DNA of 64,000 nucleotides. Source: Peribacillus loiseleuriae (lineage in GTDB: Bacteria; Bacillota; Bacilli; Bacillales; DSM-1321). Below are positions 15,782-32,093 of the stretch, in pieces. Location of the stretch: contig NZ_LFZW01000001.1 of the NCBI RefSeq assembly GCF_001183985.1, positions 1,581,812-1,645,811 of the forward strand, read 5' to 3'. The notes beneath the pieces are model-generated. The model was not told the DNA's origin. It saw only the letters and a list, made by a program, of their open reading frames with translations, and ran no database searches. A program made the translations under genes and the position numbers. How positions within the stretch are numbered: the stretch's first letter is position 1; the number at the start of each line of letters is the position of its first letter.

Positions 15782-18547
15782 ATGGAATACAAAGATACTT
15801 TATTGATGCCAAAAACAGAATTTCCGATGAGAGGAAATTTACCGAACAGAGAGCCTGAAATTCAATTAGCGTGGGAAGAAATGAATATTTATCAAAAAGT
15901 GCAGGAAAAAACGAAGGGCCGTCCGCTTTTCATCCTTCATGACGGACCTCCTTATGCAAATGGAGATATCCATATGGGGCATGCTATGAACAAGATTTTG
16001 AAGGACTTCATTGTTCGTTTTAAATCCATGAATGGTTTTCACGCACCTTACGTACCTGGTTGGGACACACATGGTCTTCCAATCGAAACAGCTCTAACGA
16101 AAAAAGGCGTAAAACGTAAAGAAATGAGTGTCGCGGAATTTCGTAAGCTTTGTGAAGAATATGCTTATCAACAAATTAACGGTCAACGCGAGCAATTTAA
16201 ACGTTTGGGTGTTCGTGGTGATTGGGAAAATCCATATATTACCCTTAAGCCTGAATATGAAGCCCAGCAAATTAAAGTGTTCGGCGATATGGCGAAGAAA
16301 GGGTATATTTATAAAGGGAAAAAACCAGTCTATTGGTCTCCTTCAAGTGAATCTGCACTTGCTGAAGCTGAGATTGAATACCAAGACAAACGTTCTGCAT
16401 CAATTTATGTTGCGTTTGATGTTGTAGACGGTAAAGATATCCTTGAAAAAGGCACGAAAATCGTGATTTGGACAACGACGCCTTGGACAATTCCGGCAAA
16501 CTTAGGTATTTCAGTTCACCCTGATTTGACATATGTCGTCGTAGAAGTTGATGGAACAAGATATGTTGTTGCAGAAGCGCTGCTTGAAGCAGTTACGGAG
16601 ACAATCGCTTGGGAAAATCCAACTGTTGTTAAAACGGTAAAAGGGAATGAGCTAGAACATATTTTAGCGAAGCACCCTTTATATGAACGCGAATCTCTTG
16701 TCATGCTCGGAGAACATGTAACGACAGATGCTGGTACTGGTTGTGTTCACACTGCTCCTGGACATGGGGAAGATGACTTTATTGTTGGCCAAAAATACGG
16801 TCTTGATGTTTTGTGTCCTGTTGATGAAAAAGGTGTTATGACTGAAGAAGCTGGCGAGTTTGCGGGTCTTTTCTATGATGAGGCGAATAAACCAATTACT
16901 GAGAAGCTACAAGAAGTCGGCGCGTTATTAAAATTGAACTTCATTACCCACTCATACCCGCATGACTGGCGAACGAAAAAACCGACAATCTTCCGTGCAA
17001 CAGCTCAATGGTTTGCGTCAATTAAAGATTTCCGAAGTGAATTATTGACTGCAATTGAAGAAACAAAATGGGTACCAGCTTGGGGAGAAACTCGTCTTTA
17101 TAATATGGTCCGTGACCGTGGAGACTGGTGTATTTCTCGTCAACGTGCTTGGGGAGTTCCGATTCCTGTGTTTTATGCAGAAGATGGCCAGGAAATCATT
17201 ACAGATGAGACGATTAATCATGTATCTGATTTATTCCGCGAAAATGGATCGAACGTTTGGTTCGAACGTGAAGCGAAGGACTTGCTTCCGGAAGGATTTA
17301 CTCATGAAGGCAGTCCGAATGGTCTCTTTACAAAAGAAACAGATATTATGGATGTTTGGTTCGATTCAGGATCATCACATCAGGCCGTTTTGGAAGAGCG
17401 TGAAGACCTACAACGCCCTGCTGACTTATATTTAGAAGGATCAGACCAATATCGTGGTTGGTTTAACTCATCGCTTTCAACTGCAGTAGCAGTAACTGGG
17501 AAAGCGCCGTATAAGGGTGTATTAAGTCATGGTTTTGCCCTTGATGGCGAAGGTCGCAAAATGAGTAAGTCAATTGGAAATGTCGTAATCCCTGCCAAAG
17601 TAATGAATCAACTTGGAGCGGATATTCTTCGTTTATGGGTTGCTTCTGTAGATTATCAATCGGATGTACGTGTATCTGACCCTATTCTTAAACAAGTGGC
17701 AGATGTATATCGTAAAATTCGAAATACATTCCGTTTTCTTTTAGGGAATTTGGAAGGCTTTAATCCAGAATCGGATAGAGTCGCCTATGAAAATCTTCGT
17801 GAAGTCGATCAGTTTATGATGATTAAATTGAATAAATTAATCAAACAAACAAAATCAGCTTATGAAAATTATGAATTTGCATCCATTTATCATCTTATCA
17901 ATAATTTCTGTACGCTTGATTTAAGTGCATTCTACTTGGATTACGCAAAGGATATTTTATATTGTGAGGCGCCTGACAGTCATGATCGCAGAGCCATTCA
18001 AACTTTCTTATACGAAGCATTAGTAAGTTTGACGAAGCTTGTTTCACCAATCCTTTCTCATACAGCGGATGAAGTTTGGGCATTCATTCCTGGTGTTTCC
18101 GAGGAGAGTGCTCAGCTAACATTGATGCCTGAAGAATATTCATTGACCAACACGAACACCATCGAAGAAAAGTGGAATGCTTTCTTAGACCTTCGTGATG
18201 ATGTACTCAAAGCGTTAGAAGAAGCAAGAAATCAAAAAGTGATTGGGAAATCTTTGAATGCAAAAGTAACGGTTTATGTAGATGAAAAAGAAAAGGCTTT
18301 GTTGAATAGCATTGAAGAAAAACTTGAGCAATTATTCATTGTTTCTAAGTTTGAAGTAGGCGGAACAGTGGAAGAGGCTCCTGACCAAGGAATCAAATTA
18401 GAGAAAGCCGTAATCGTAGTTGAAAAAGCTGAAGGTGAAACATGTGAACGCTGCTGGAATGTTTCAGAAGAAGTAGGGACAGTTGAAGCACACCCAACTC
18501 TTTGCCTTCGCTGTGCTACAGTTATGTCGGAACATTATACAAACTAA
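15782..18547 (+). CDS. ileS: Isoleucine--tRNA ligase
   Basis: IleS charges tRNA-Ile in two ATP-dependent steps and edits Val-tRNA. The 921-residue class I enzyme has the HIGH-type motif in [16 protein letters not shown] (about 58-72), an editing CP1 domain (about 200-395), KMSKS in [12 protein letters not shown] (about 595-600), an anticodon-binding domain, and a C-terminal zinc motif CERCW plus CLRC (about 888-910). The GGAGGAAG site fits the ATG. The C-terminal zinc domain marks the bacterial mupirocin-sensitive type. It is controlled by the Ile T-box upstream. Confidence 0.98.
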   Translation: MEYKDTLLMPKTEFPMRGNLPNREPEIQLAWEEMNIYQKVQEKTKGRPLFILHDGPPYANGDIHMGHAMNKILKDFIVRFKSMNGFHAPYVPGWDTHGLPIETALTKKGVKRKEMSVAEFRKLCEEYAYQQINGQREQFKRLGVRGDWENPYITLKPEYEAQQIKVFGDMAKKGYIYKGKKPVYWSPSSESALAEAEIEYQDKRSASIYVAFDVVDGKDILEKGTKIVIWTTTPWTIPANLGISVHPDLTYVVVEVDGTRYVVAEALLEAVTETIAWENPTVVKTVKGNELEHILAKHPLYERESLVMLGEHVTTDAGTGCVHTAPGHGEDDFIVGQKYGLDVLCPVDEKGVMTEEAGEFAGLFYDEANKPITEKLQEVGALLKLNFITHSYPHDWRTKKPTIFRATAQWFASIKDFRSELLTAIEETKWVPAWGETRLYNMVRDRGDWCISRQRAWGVPIPVFYAEDGQEIITDETINHVSDLFRENGSNVWFEREAKDLLPEGFTHEGSPNGLFTKETDIMDVWFDSGSSHQAVLEEREDLQRPADLYLEGSDQYRGWFNSSLSTAVAVTGKAPYKGVLSHGFALDGEGRKMSKSIGNVVIPAKVMNQLGADILRLWVASVDYQSDVRVSDPILKQVADVYRKIRNTFRFLLGNLEGFNPESDRVAYENLREVDQFMMIKLNKLIKQTKSAYENYEFASIYHLINNFCTLDLSAFYLDYAKDILYCEAPDSHDRRAIQTFLYEALVSLTKLVSPILSHTADEVWAFIPGVSEESAQLTLMPEEYSLTNTNTIEEKWNAFLDLRDDVLKALEEARNQKVIGKSLNAKVTVYVDEKEKALLNSIEEKLEQLFIVSKFEVGGTVEEAPDQGIKLEKAVIVVEKAEGETCERCWNVSEEVGTVEAHPTLCLRCATVMSEHYTN

Positions 18548-18577
18548 ATTAGCCATCCAATAAGGATGTGTCATCAG

Positions 18578-18617
18578 GTCTGTTCCCCACATCATGATGT
18601 GGGGACAGACTTTTTAA
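18578..18617 (+). terminator. Terminator after ileS
   Basis: GTCTGT-CCCCACATC pairs with GATGTGGGGACAGAC and is followed by five T. The stem is near perfect. Confidence 0.9.
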
Positions 18618-18707
18618 AATTTGGATAAAAAAATCTACATTATGCAATGAATAAAGATTATGCTACAATTCATAAGAAAAGATTGCGATTAGTTTGGGGG
18701 ATTGAAT

Positions 18708-19181
18708 ATGTTCTATTATATAATTGCCCTGTTGGTTATTGCAGCTGACCAGCTAACGAAGTGGTTGGTTGTGAAAAAAATGGAATACGGGGAAAGCATA
18801 GAAATTATTGAAAATTATCTATATATCACTTCACATCGAAATCGTGGTGCTGCCTGGGGGATTCTTCAAGGTCAGATGTGGTTCTTTTACCTGATTACGG
18901 TAGTCGTCATAATTGGCATCATTTACTACATTCAGAAATTAAGCAAAGAAAGTAAACTTCTTGGATTAGCGCTTGGCTTAATGCTAGGTGGAGCGATTGG
19001 TAATTTCATTGATCGAGTTATCAGAAAAGAAGTAGTGGACTTCGTTCATACGTACATTTTTAATTATAGCTTCCCGGTATTCAATGTGGCCGATTCAGCA
19101 CTCTGCATTGGTGTTGTCTTACTCGTAATTTATATGTTTTTAGCAGAGAAACAAGAAAAAAAGGAGAGAAAGAATGACTAA
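18708..19181 (+). CDS. lspA: Lipoprotein signal peptidase (signal peptidase II)
   Basis: LspA is a membrane aspartyl protease that removes the signal peptide from prolipoproteins after lipidation of the +1 Cys. The 157-residue product has four membrane helices and the catalytic pair Asp102 (GNFIDR) and Asp129 (FNVADSA), with the conserved [10 protein letters not shown] loop. A TTG at 18702 is in frame, but GGGGGA at 18696-18701 is correctly spaced only for the ATG at 18708. It overlaps the next gene by 8 bp. ylyA, present before lspA in B. subtilis, is absent. Confidence 0.96.
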   Translation: MFYYIIALLVIAADQLTKWLVVKKMEYGESIEIIENYLYITSHRNRGAAWGILQGQMWFFYLITVVVIIGIIYYIQKLSKESKLLGLALGLMLGGAIGNFIDRVIRKEVVDFVHTYIFNYSFPVFNVADSALCIGVVLLVIYMFLAEKQEKKERKND

Positions 19182-20088
19182 TTTTACATACATCATTGAA
19201 TCAACAGAAAGTAAAGCGCGAATTGACAAGGCGTTAGCAACCTTGAACGCAGAATGGTCTCGAAATCAAGTTCAGCAATGGATTAAAGAGGGCCATGTTC
19301 TTGTGAATGGTGTTGCTGTGAAAACGAATTACAAATGCCAAGAAGGCGATGAAGTCATCGTTACAATCCCTGAACTTGAAGAATTGGATGTTGTCGCAGA
19401 AGAAATGAATTTAGAGATTTTCTATGAAGACAGTGATGTACTTGTTGTGAACAAACCTCGCGGGATGGTCGTTCACCCGGCACCAGGTCATAATTCTGGC
19501 ACACTAGTTAACGGTTTAATGGCACACTGTACGGATTTATCAGGAATTAATGGAGTCATGCGTCCAGGAATCGTTCACCGTATTGATAAAGATACATCTG
19601 GTTTATTAATGGTTGCCAAAAATGATATGGCCCATGAAGGTCTTGTACAACAGTTGGTTGATAAATCCGTAACTAGAAAATATCAAGCAATTGTACACGG
19701 TGTGATTCCCCATGATTTTGGAACGATTGATGCACCAATTGGTCGTGACAAGAAAGATCGCCAAAGTATGACTGTGACTGATGAAAATTCAAAAAATGCT
19801 GTCACTCATTTCAGGGTAATCGAACGATTCAAGAATTTCACTCATGTTGAATGTCAATTAGAGACAGGGAGAACTCACCAAATTCGTGTTCACATGAAAT
19901 ATATCGGGTATCCGCTCGCTGGAGATCCGAAGTATGGTCCAAGGAAAACGTTGGATATAAATGGACAAGCCCTACACGCAGGATTGCTTGGCTTTGTACA
20001 TCCGAGGACGAAGGAGTATATAGAATTTGAAGCACCGCTTCCGAAAGAGTTTGAAGAAGTGTTGGATTACTTAACAAAAAGTAATTGA
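19174..20088 (+). CDS. rluD: RluD-type 23S rRNA pseudouridine synthase (YlyB)
   Basis: RluA/RluD family enzymes convert specific uridines of large-subunit rRNA to pseudouridine. The 304-residue product has an N-terminal S4 RNA-binding domain (about 14-75), the catalytic Asp in the [15 protein letters not shown] motif (about residue 140), and the [20 protein letters not shown] block. The exact rRNA positions are not evident from sequence. It overlaps lspA. The -35 box of the pyr promoter overlaps its stop codon. Confidence 0.9.
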   Translation: MTNFTYIIESTESKARIDKALATLNAEWSRNQVQQWIKEGHVLVNGVAVKTNYKCQEGDEVIVTIPELEELDVVAEEMNLEIFYEDSDVLVVNKPRGMVVHPAPGHNSGTLVNGLMAHCTDLSGINGVMRPGIVHRIDKDTSGLLMVAKNDMAHEGLVQQLVDKSVTRKYQAIVHGVIPHDFGTIDAPIGRDKKDRQSMTVTDENSKNAVTHFRVIERFKNFTHVECQLETGRTHQIRVHMKYIGYPLAGDPKYGPRKTLDINGQALHAGLLGFVHPRTKEYIEFEAPLPKEFEEVLDYLTKSN

Positions 20089-20113
20089 CAGCTTTGGGAA
20101 ATAGAGATAAAAT
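20085..20113 (+). promoter_or_regulatory. SigA promoter of the pyr operon
   Basis: A perfect TTGACA (20085-20090) and TAAAAT (20108-20113) are 17 nt apart. The -35 box overlaps the TGA stop of the preceding gene. Transcription would begin near 20120, just ahead of the first PyrR site. Confidence 0.8.
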
Positions 20114-20133
20114 AAAAATAAGTTAAATATGAA

Positions 20134-20239
20134 CCTTTAAAGCGGTCCAGTGAGACCGAGAAGGAAAACGGATTAATTGGCTGACCTTATGTTGCCAATG
20201 TTAAAAAATCCCCATGCCTTCTTGGTATGGGGATTTTTT
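20134..20239 (+). promoter_or_regulatory. PyrR-dependent attenuator 1 (pyrR leader)
   Basis: The PyrR-binding hairpin, with CGGTCCAGTGAGACCG at its centre, spans 20134-20164. It is flanked by complementary CCTTT/AAGG and followed by a strong terminator (AATCCCCAT/ATGGGGATT plus T6, 20203-20239). UMP-bound PyrR holds the first hairpin, which frees the terminator. This is the first of three such sites. Confidence 0.9.
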
Positions 20240-20266
20240 AATGATAGTAAACCCATCATATAGTAA

Positions 20267-20824
<558 letters not shown>

Positions 20825-20830
20825 ATAAAA

Positions 20831-20953
20831 CCCTTTTTAATAGGTAGTCCTGAGAGGCTGACAAAGGGGAGTAAGCTTAGACGAGTCATGCCTTTATAGG
20901 TATTATCAGGTCTTAAGCAAACCTCTTTGTGCACAAGACAAAGAGGTTTTTTA
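20831..20953 (+). promoter_or_regulatory. PyrR-dependent attenuator 2 (pyrR-pyrP)
   Basis: The PyrR site, with AGTCCTGAGAGGCT between CCCTTT and AAAGGG arms, lies at 20831-20869. The terminator ACCTCTTTGT/ACAAAGAGGT plus T6 lies at 20919-20953. The antiterminator segment is between them. Confidence 0.92.
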
Positions 20954-20977
20954 TATTGTAAATTGGAGGAAATTTTA

Positions 20978-22282
20978 ATGGAACAAGTAGAGAAAAAAGG
21001 CATCATGTATGATGTAGAAGATGTACCTAAAGTAGGGCATTGGCTTACATTAAGTATACAGCACTTATTCGCCATGTTCGGTGCAACAGTACTTGTTCCC
21101 TTCTTAGTAGGGCTTAGCCCAGCAGTAGCACTTATATCTAGTGGATTAGGAACGTTAGCATACCTACTTATTACAAAAGGAAAGATTCCGGCCTATCTAG
21201 GCTCATCATTCGCCTTTATTTCACCTATTCTTGCCGCTAAAGCTTCGAGCGGGCCTGGCAGTGCCATGATCGGATGTTTCGTTGCTGGTTTGGTATACGG
21301 GCTTGTTGCCTTGATTATATATAAGGCTGGGTTAAATTGGTTAATGAATATTCTACCGCCGGTTGTCGTTGGACCTGTTATTATGGTTATTGGTTTGAGC
21401 TTAGCTCCAACGGCTGTCAATATGGCCATGTATATAAATCCAAATACAGATCAGCAAATATATAGTATTACGAATATCACCATTGCCCTGATTACTTTAA
21501 TCGTAACGATTATTGGTAACATTTATTTTAAAGGCTTCTTCGGATTAATCCCGATTTTAATCGGGATTACCGTGGGATACATTTGTTCCATTCTTGCTGG
21601 TATCGTTAATTTTGAACCAATCAGAGAAGCAAATTGGTTTCAGGTACCAGAATTCATGGTGCCATTTGCAACATACACACCAACATTTTCTTGGGGCGTC
21701 ATCGCCATTATGGTTCCAGTCGCGATTGTGACTCTTTCCGAACATATTGGCCATCAAATGGTATTAAGTAAAGTTGTAGGCAGAAATTTTCTTGAAAAGC
21801 CTGGCTTACATCGTTCGATTGCAGGGGATGGTGCAGGGATTTTAATTGGCTCGATCATTGGTGGGCCTCCACTCACCTCATACGGTGAAAATATTGGTGT
21901 GCTAACTATGACAAAAGCATACAGTGTATACATTATCGGTGGCGCAGCCGTAACGGCAATCATTTTCGGGTTTGTTGGTAAAATTTCTGCAGTCATTAGC
22001 TCGATTCCATCGGCAGTAATGGGCGGTATTTCCATCCTATTGTTCGGAATCATTGCTTCAAGCGGGTTGAGAATGCTGGTCGATAATAAAATTGATTTTG
22101 ATAAAAAACGAAATTTAATGATTGCTTCTGTCATACTAGTTTTAGGGATTGGTGGTGCATTCCTTAAATTATCGGATGAAGTTTCTTTATCTGGAATGGC
22201 ATTATCAGCAATCGTCGGGATTTTACTAAATCTTATCTTACCTGGAAGAGAAAAAGTATCGGGAGATATGTTTGAAAGTTAA
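20978..22282 (+). CDS. pyrP: Uracil permease
   Basis: PyrP is a uracil:proton symporter of the NCS2/NAT family in the cytoplasmic membrane. The 434-residue product has about 14 hydrophobic segments. The family motif is in the ALSEHIGHQ-type sequence TLSEHIGHQMV (about residue 250), with the conserved GGPPLTSYGENIG (about 297-309) further on. The frame is open from 20927 inside the attenuator, but TTGGAGGAA directly before 20978 fixes the ATG. It is regulated by attenuator 2. Confidence 0.95.
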   Translation: MEQVEKKGIMYDVEDVPKVGHWLTLSIQHLFAMFGATVLVPFLVGLSPAVALISSGLGTLAYLLITKGKIPAYLGSSFAFISPILAAKASSGPGSAMIGCFVAGLVYGLVALIIYKAGLNWLMNILPPVVVGPVIMVIGLSLAPTAVNMAMYINPNTDQQIYSITNITIALITLIVTIIGNIYFKGFFGLIPILIGITVGYICSILAGIVNFEPIREANWFQVPEFMVPFATYTPTFSWGVIAIMVPVAIVTLSEHIGHQMVLSKVVGRNFLEKPGLHRSIAGDGAGILIGSIIGGPPLTSYGENIGVLTMTKAYSVYIIGGAAVTAIIFGFVGKISAVISSIPSAVMGGISILLFGIIASSGLRMLVDNKIDFDKKRNLMIASVILVLGIGGAFLKLSDEVSLSGMALSAIVGILLNLILPGREKVSGDMFES

Positions 22283-22320
22283 TGACTTTCAATAAGAACA
22301 TACCCAAATAGAATTTTATC

Positions 22321-22440
22321 ACCTTTTAAAAGAAGTCCAGAGAGGCTACTAAGGGTGTGAATAGGAAAGAGCGGTGAATAGAATCATCACCTTCAATCTT
22401 TGCCTACCCTCACCCTGTCCTTCTATGGCAGGGTATTTTT
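22321..22440 (+). promoter_or_regulatory. PyrR-dependent attenuator 3 (pyrP-pyrB)
   Basis: The PyrR site AGTCCAGAGAGGCT is flanked by CCTTTT and AAGGGT arms (22321-22356). The terminator ACCCTG-CC/GG-CAGGGT with a T-run is at 22412-22440. The loop sequence matches the B. subtilis consensus exactly. Confidence 0.92.
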
Positions 22441-22506
22441 CTGTGGAAAGGGGCGGGGTTTCGCAAAATCAGCTCCGCACCGCCACCTTCATAAGGTTAT
22501 GCTTAA

Positions 22507-24711
<2,205 letters not shown>

Positions 24712-24715
<4 letters not shown>

Positions 24716-25818
24716 AAAGACAACTAATTTTAGAAGATGGTACGGTTTTTATCGGAAAAGCATTTGGTAGTTCGACTGAAAAAATCGGTGAAGTTGTATT
24801 TAATACAGGAATGACGGGGTATCAAGAAATTTTGTCAGACCCTTCATACTGTGGACAAATTGTAACTTTAACATATCCACTGATCGGAAATTACGGAATA
24901 AATCGAGATGATTTTGAATCGATTCATCCAGCAATTGCTGGAATGGTCGTTAAAGAAGTTGCGGAACTCCCTTCAAATTGGCGCAGTGAATTAACTTTGG
25001 ATGAATTTTTAAAACAAAAGGGAATTCCAGGGATAAGTGGCATTGATACGAGAAAGCTCACAAGAATCATTCGTAATCATGGAACACTAAAAGGGATCAT
25101 TTGCGGCCTTAACCATAAGTCAGAAAATATAATCGAGCAAATGAAAGCTACAGTTTTGCCTGTTAATCAAGTTAAACAAGTCTCGACGAAAACAGCGTAC
25201 CGCAATCCAGGCAGGGGATACCGGGTCGTTCTTGTCGATTATGGAATGAAACAAGGAATTCTAAGAGATTTGAATGACCGTGGATTCGATGTAATTGTTG
25301 TACCACATAATACTACGGCTGAAGAAGTGTTAAATCTCCATCCTGATGGCATCATGCTATCAAACGGTCCTGGAGATCCAGTGGATGTAACATGTGCGAT
25401 TCAAATGATAAAAGAAATTCAAGGCAAGGTTCCGTTATTCGGAATTTGTTTAGGTCATCAGTTGTTTGCTTTAGCAAATGGTTGTGAAACGGAAAAAATG
25501 AAATTCGGCCATAGAGGTTCGAATCATCCTGTGAAAGACTTACGAACTGGAAAAGTTGCCTTAACATCTCAGAATCATGGCTATACCGTAAATGTAGACT
25601 CGGTTCAAGGTACAGATCTTGAAGTGACTCATCTTGCATTAAATGATGAAACGATTGAAGGGTTAAAGCATAAAACATACCCTGCATTTACTGTGCAATA
25701 TCATCCAGAAGCATCACCAGGTCCGGAAGACGCAAATTACTTATTTGATGAATTTTACAAAATGATAGAAGCTCACGCAGTGAAAGGGGAAGTATTATGC
25801 CAAAACGTACGAATATAA
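24712..25818 (+). CDS. carA: Carbamoyl-phosphate synthase small (glutaminase) subunit, pyrimidine specific
   Basis: CarA (PyrAA in Bacillus) hydrolyses glutamine and channels ammonia to CarB. The 368-residue product has the N-terminal CPSase domain and a C-terminal class I glutaminase domain. The catalytic Cys is in [11 protein letters not shown] (about residue 245) and the His-Glu pair in [11 protein letters not shown] (about 329-335). The start at 24712 overlaps the pyrC stop by 4 bp, with AAGGAAGTG upstream. Its end overlaps carB by 22 bp. Its place in the operon marks it as the UMP-responsive pyrimidine isozyme, not the arginine one. Confidence 0.95.
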
Positions 25819-28800
25819 AAAGCATCCTTGTGATTGGTTCAGGTCCCATCATCATTGGTCAAGCAGCAGAATTCGATTATGCAGGAACTCAAGCTTGTAT
25901 GGCTTTAAAAGAAGAAGGATACCGCGTCATCTTAATCAATTCAAATCCAGCGACCATTATGACAGACAGTGAAATGGCTGACAAAGTGTATATAGAGCCC
26001 ATTACACTTGAATTCGTAAGTAAAATCATCCGTAAAGAACGTCCAGATGCCTTATTGCCAACATTGGGAGGTCAGACAGGACTGAATATGGCGGTAGAAC
26101 TTGCGAATGCTGGAATTCTTGAAGAATGTGGCGTCCAAATACTTGGAACAAAGCTATCTGCGATTCAACAAGCAGAGGATCGAGATTTATTCCGTAACTT
26201 AATGAATGAACTTGGCGAACCTGTACCGGACAGCGAAATTATTCATAACCTAGAAGAAGCAAAACAATTCGTAGAACAAGTTGGATACCCAGTCATTGTC
26301 CGCCCGGCCTTTACTTTAGGTGGAACAGGCGGAGGGATTTGTTCAGATGAAGATGAACTGCTTGAAATTGTAACTGGCGGACTAAAAAGCAGCCCGGTTA
26401 CTCAATGCTTGTTAGAAAAAAGTATCGCCGGCTTCAAGGAAATTGAATATGAAGTAATGCGTGATGCGAATGACAATGCCATTGTTGTTTGCAATATGGA
26501 GAATTTCGATCCGGTAGGTGTCCATACAGGCGATTCAATCGTAGCTGCGCCCAGCCAAACATTAAGTGACCGTGAATATCAAATGCTTAGAAACACATCA
26601 TTGAAAATAATTAGAGCGCTGAAGATCGAAGGAGGCTGTAATGTCCAGCTTGCACTTGACCCAGACAGCTATCAATATTATGTTATTGAAGTGAATCCAC
26701 GTGTAAGCCGTTCTTCTGCTCTTGCATCAAAAGCAACAGGGTATCCAATCGCTAAACTAGCAGCAAAGATTGCCGTCGGTTTAACGCTAGATGAAATGAT
26801 GAACCCAGTAACAGGTAAAACATATGCAAGCTTTGAACCAGCTCTGGATTATGTCGTAACGAAAATCCCTCGCTGGCCATTCGATAAATTCGAATCAGCC
26901 AATCGGAACCTTGGAACTCAAATGAAAGCAACTGGCGAAGTAATGGCAATCGGACGTACGTTTGAGGAGTCAATCTTGAAAGCGGTCCGATCATTAGAAG
27001 CAGGTTTTCATCATTTAGAGCTACAAGAAGATACAGATGATGCTGTAATCGAAAAGAGAATTCGAAAAGCTGGTGATGAACGATTGTTTTATATCGGTGA
27101 AGCCTTACGTAGAGGTGTGACGATACAAACGATTCATGATTGGAGCGAAATCGATTTATTCTTTTTACAAAAATTAAAAAACATCGTTGATTTTGAAAAA
27201 GAATTGAAGCAGAATCCATTTGATGAAGAAGTATTATTGACGGGTAAGCAAATGGGCTTTTCAGATAAAAAAATCGCATCACTTTGGCATGAAAAGGAAA
27301 TAACAGTATATGAATGGCGTAAAGAAAAAGGGATTATGCCGGTATATAAAATGGTCGATACATGTGCAGCAGAATTCGAGTCAGAGACACCGTACTTTTA
27401 CGGAACGTTTGAGGATGAAAATGAATCAGTAGTGACAGATAAGAAAAGTGTTGTTGTCCTTGGATCAGGCCCAATCCGCATTGGTCAAGGCGTAGAGTTT
27501 GATTACGCGACAGTTCATTCGGTTTGGGCGATAAAAGAAGCAGGGTATGAAGCTATTATCATCAATAATAATCCAGAAACTGTATCAACTGATTTCAGTA
27601 TTTCTGACAAATTGTATTTTGAACCGCTGACGATTGAAGATGTAATGCATGTGATTGACCTTGAAAAACCGATTGGGGTCATCGTTCAATTTGGTGGCCA
27701 AACGGCGATCAATCTTGCTGCTCAATTAGTAGAACATGGAGTGACTATTCTTGGAACATCACTTGAAGATTTAGATCGTGCTGAGAACAGGGATAAGTTC
27801 GAGCATGCATTATCAGAAATGGCCATTCCACAGCCAAAAGGAAAAACAGCCTTTTCGGTTGAAGAAGCAGTTAAAATTGCAACAGAAATCGGCTACCCTA
27901 CATTAGTCAGACCTTCCTATGTTCTTGGTGGTAGAGCAATGGAAATTGTCGACAAAGAAGAAGAACTTTTATACTATATGAAACATGCAGTGAAAATTAA
28001 CCCAGAACACCCTGTCCTAATTGACCGTTATTTAACAGGAAAAGAAATTGAAGTAGATGCCATTTCAGATGGGAACACAGTTGTTATTCCGGGAATTATG
28101 GAACATATTGAGCGTGCTGGCGTTCATTCAGGCGACTCTATTGCCGTTTATCCTCCGCAAAATATTACGACTTTGCAAATGGAGAAAATTGTAGAATATA
28201 CTGAAGAATTAGCAAAAGGACTTAATATCATCGGCTTACTTAACATTCAATATGTCATCAGTAATGATGAGGTATATGTAATTGAAGTAAACCCTCGATC
28301 TAGCCGTACAGTTCCGTTTTTAAGTAAAATTACGAATATTCCAATGGCTAATCTTGCCACGAAGGTTATTCTTGGTAAGACATTAGAGGAACTAGGGTTT
28401 AGCAATGGACTTGTCCCTGAGAAGAAAGGCGTCTATGTAAAAGTACCTGTTTTCTCTTTTGCGAAATTGAAAAGAGTTGATATTACTTTAGGGCCTGAAA
28501 TGAAATCCACAGGTGAGGTAATGGGTAAGGACGTTACATTGGAAAAAGCGTTATATAAAGGGCTTGTCGCATCTGGTATGAAAGTTAGGGAACATGGATC
28601 AGTCTTGTTGACAGTGGCTGACAAAGATAAAGAAGAAGTGTTACAGCTTGCAAGACGCTTCCATGCAATTGGATATAACCTGATTGCAACAAGCGGTACC
28701 GCAGCTTTGCTGAAAAATGAGAATATCCCCGTGTCGATCGTTGATAAAATCGGCTCAGAGCATAAAGATGTTCTGGATGTTATTAGAACGGGTGAAGCAC

Positions 28801-28999
28801 AGCTTGTTGTGAATACATTAACGAAAGGGAAACAACCTGAGCGTGACGGTTTCCGCATCCGCCGTGAATCAGTTGAGAATAACGTCCCTTGCCTTACATC
28901 ACTAGATACAGCTGAAGCAATTCTAAGAGTCATTGAATCTATGAATTTTTCAGCAGAGCCAATGGAGCATGCACCTAAGAGCCGGGAGGTCATCTATAC

Positions 29000-29003
<4 letters not shown>
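25797..29003 (+). CDS. carB: Carbamoyl-phosphate synthase large subunit, pyrimidine specific
   Basis: CarB (PyrAB) makes carbamoyl phosphate from bicarbonate, ammonia and two ATP. The 1068-residue protein consists of two homologous ATP-grasp halves (about 1-400 and 545-935). Each has the GSGPI(I/R)IGQ start and the VIEVNPR(V/S)SR motif. A C-terminal MGS-like allosteric domain (about 935-1068) binds regulators. The AAAGGGGAAGT site is inside carA. It overlaps pyrK by 4 bp. Confidence 0.97.
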
Positions 29004-31403
<2,400 letters not shown>

Positions 31404-31414
<11 letters not shown>

Positions 31415-32039
31415 ACAAATTGCAGAACAATTATTGGAAATTAAAGCCGTATTCTTACAACCGAATGACCCATTCACTTGGTCCTCTGGTATTAAATCCC
31501 CTATTTATTGTGATAACAGATTAACCCTTTCTTATCCTGATGTTCGCAGACAAATCGCGAATGGATTGCAAACGTTAATTGAAGAACATTTTCCCGAAAC
31601 CGAAATTATTGCTGGGACAGCTACAGGTGCGATTGCCCATGCTGCTTGGGTAAGTGAAAATATGAATCTGCCGATGTGCTATGTACGTTCTAAACCAAAA
31701 GGCCATGGTAAAGGCAATCAAGTAGAAGGAAAAGTAGGGTCAGGTGATAAAGTTATTGTCATTGAAGATCTTATTTCAACTGGAGGAAGTGTGATTGAAT
31801 CCGTGCAGGCTCTTCGTGAAGCGGGCTGCGATGTATTAGGAGTTGTATCGATTTTTACATATGGATTAGAGGAAGGAAGAAAACAACTTGAAGCAGCTAC
31901 TATTCGTTCTTATTCTTTAAGTGATTATTCTAGCTTAATCCAAGTTGCAAGCCGTAAAGGGTATATTTTAGAAAAAGATATTGAGAAATTAAACAATTGG
32001 AGAGTAAACCCTACAGATACAGCGTGGATGACCGTATAA
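31404..32039 (+). CDS. pyrE: Orotate phosphoribosyltransferase
   Basis: PyrE joins orotate and PRPP to make OMP. The 211-residue type I phosphoribosyltransferase has [16 protein letters not shown] near the N-terminus, [17 protein letters not shown] as the flexible catalytic loop (about 93-109) and the PRPP motif [14 protein letters not shown] (about 115-128). The frame is open from 31350, but GGGAGGG at 31389-31395 fixes the ATG at 31404. It is the last gene of the operon, which reverses the metabolic order of pyrE and pyrF as in B. subtilis. Confidence 0.96.
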
Positions 32040-32048
32040 CTGATTTTA

Positions 32049-32081
32049 AAAGCCCCCGCATACAGCAAGTGTGCGGGGGTA
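32049..32081 (+). terminator. Terminator of the pyr operon
   Basis: GCCCCCGCATAC pairs with TGTGCGGGGGT, giving a very GC-rich stem, followed by an AT-rich tail with a weak T-run. It lies between the convergent pyrE and rqcH genes and may serve both directions. Confidence 0.75.
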
Positions 32082-32093
32082 AATAATTTATCC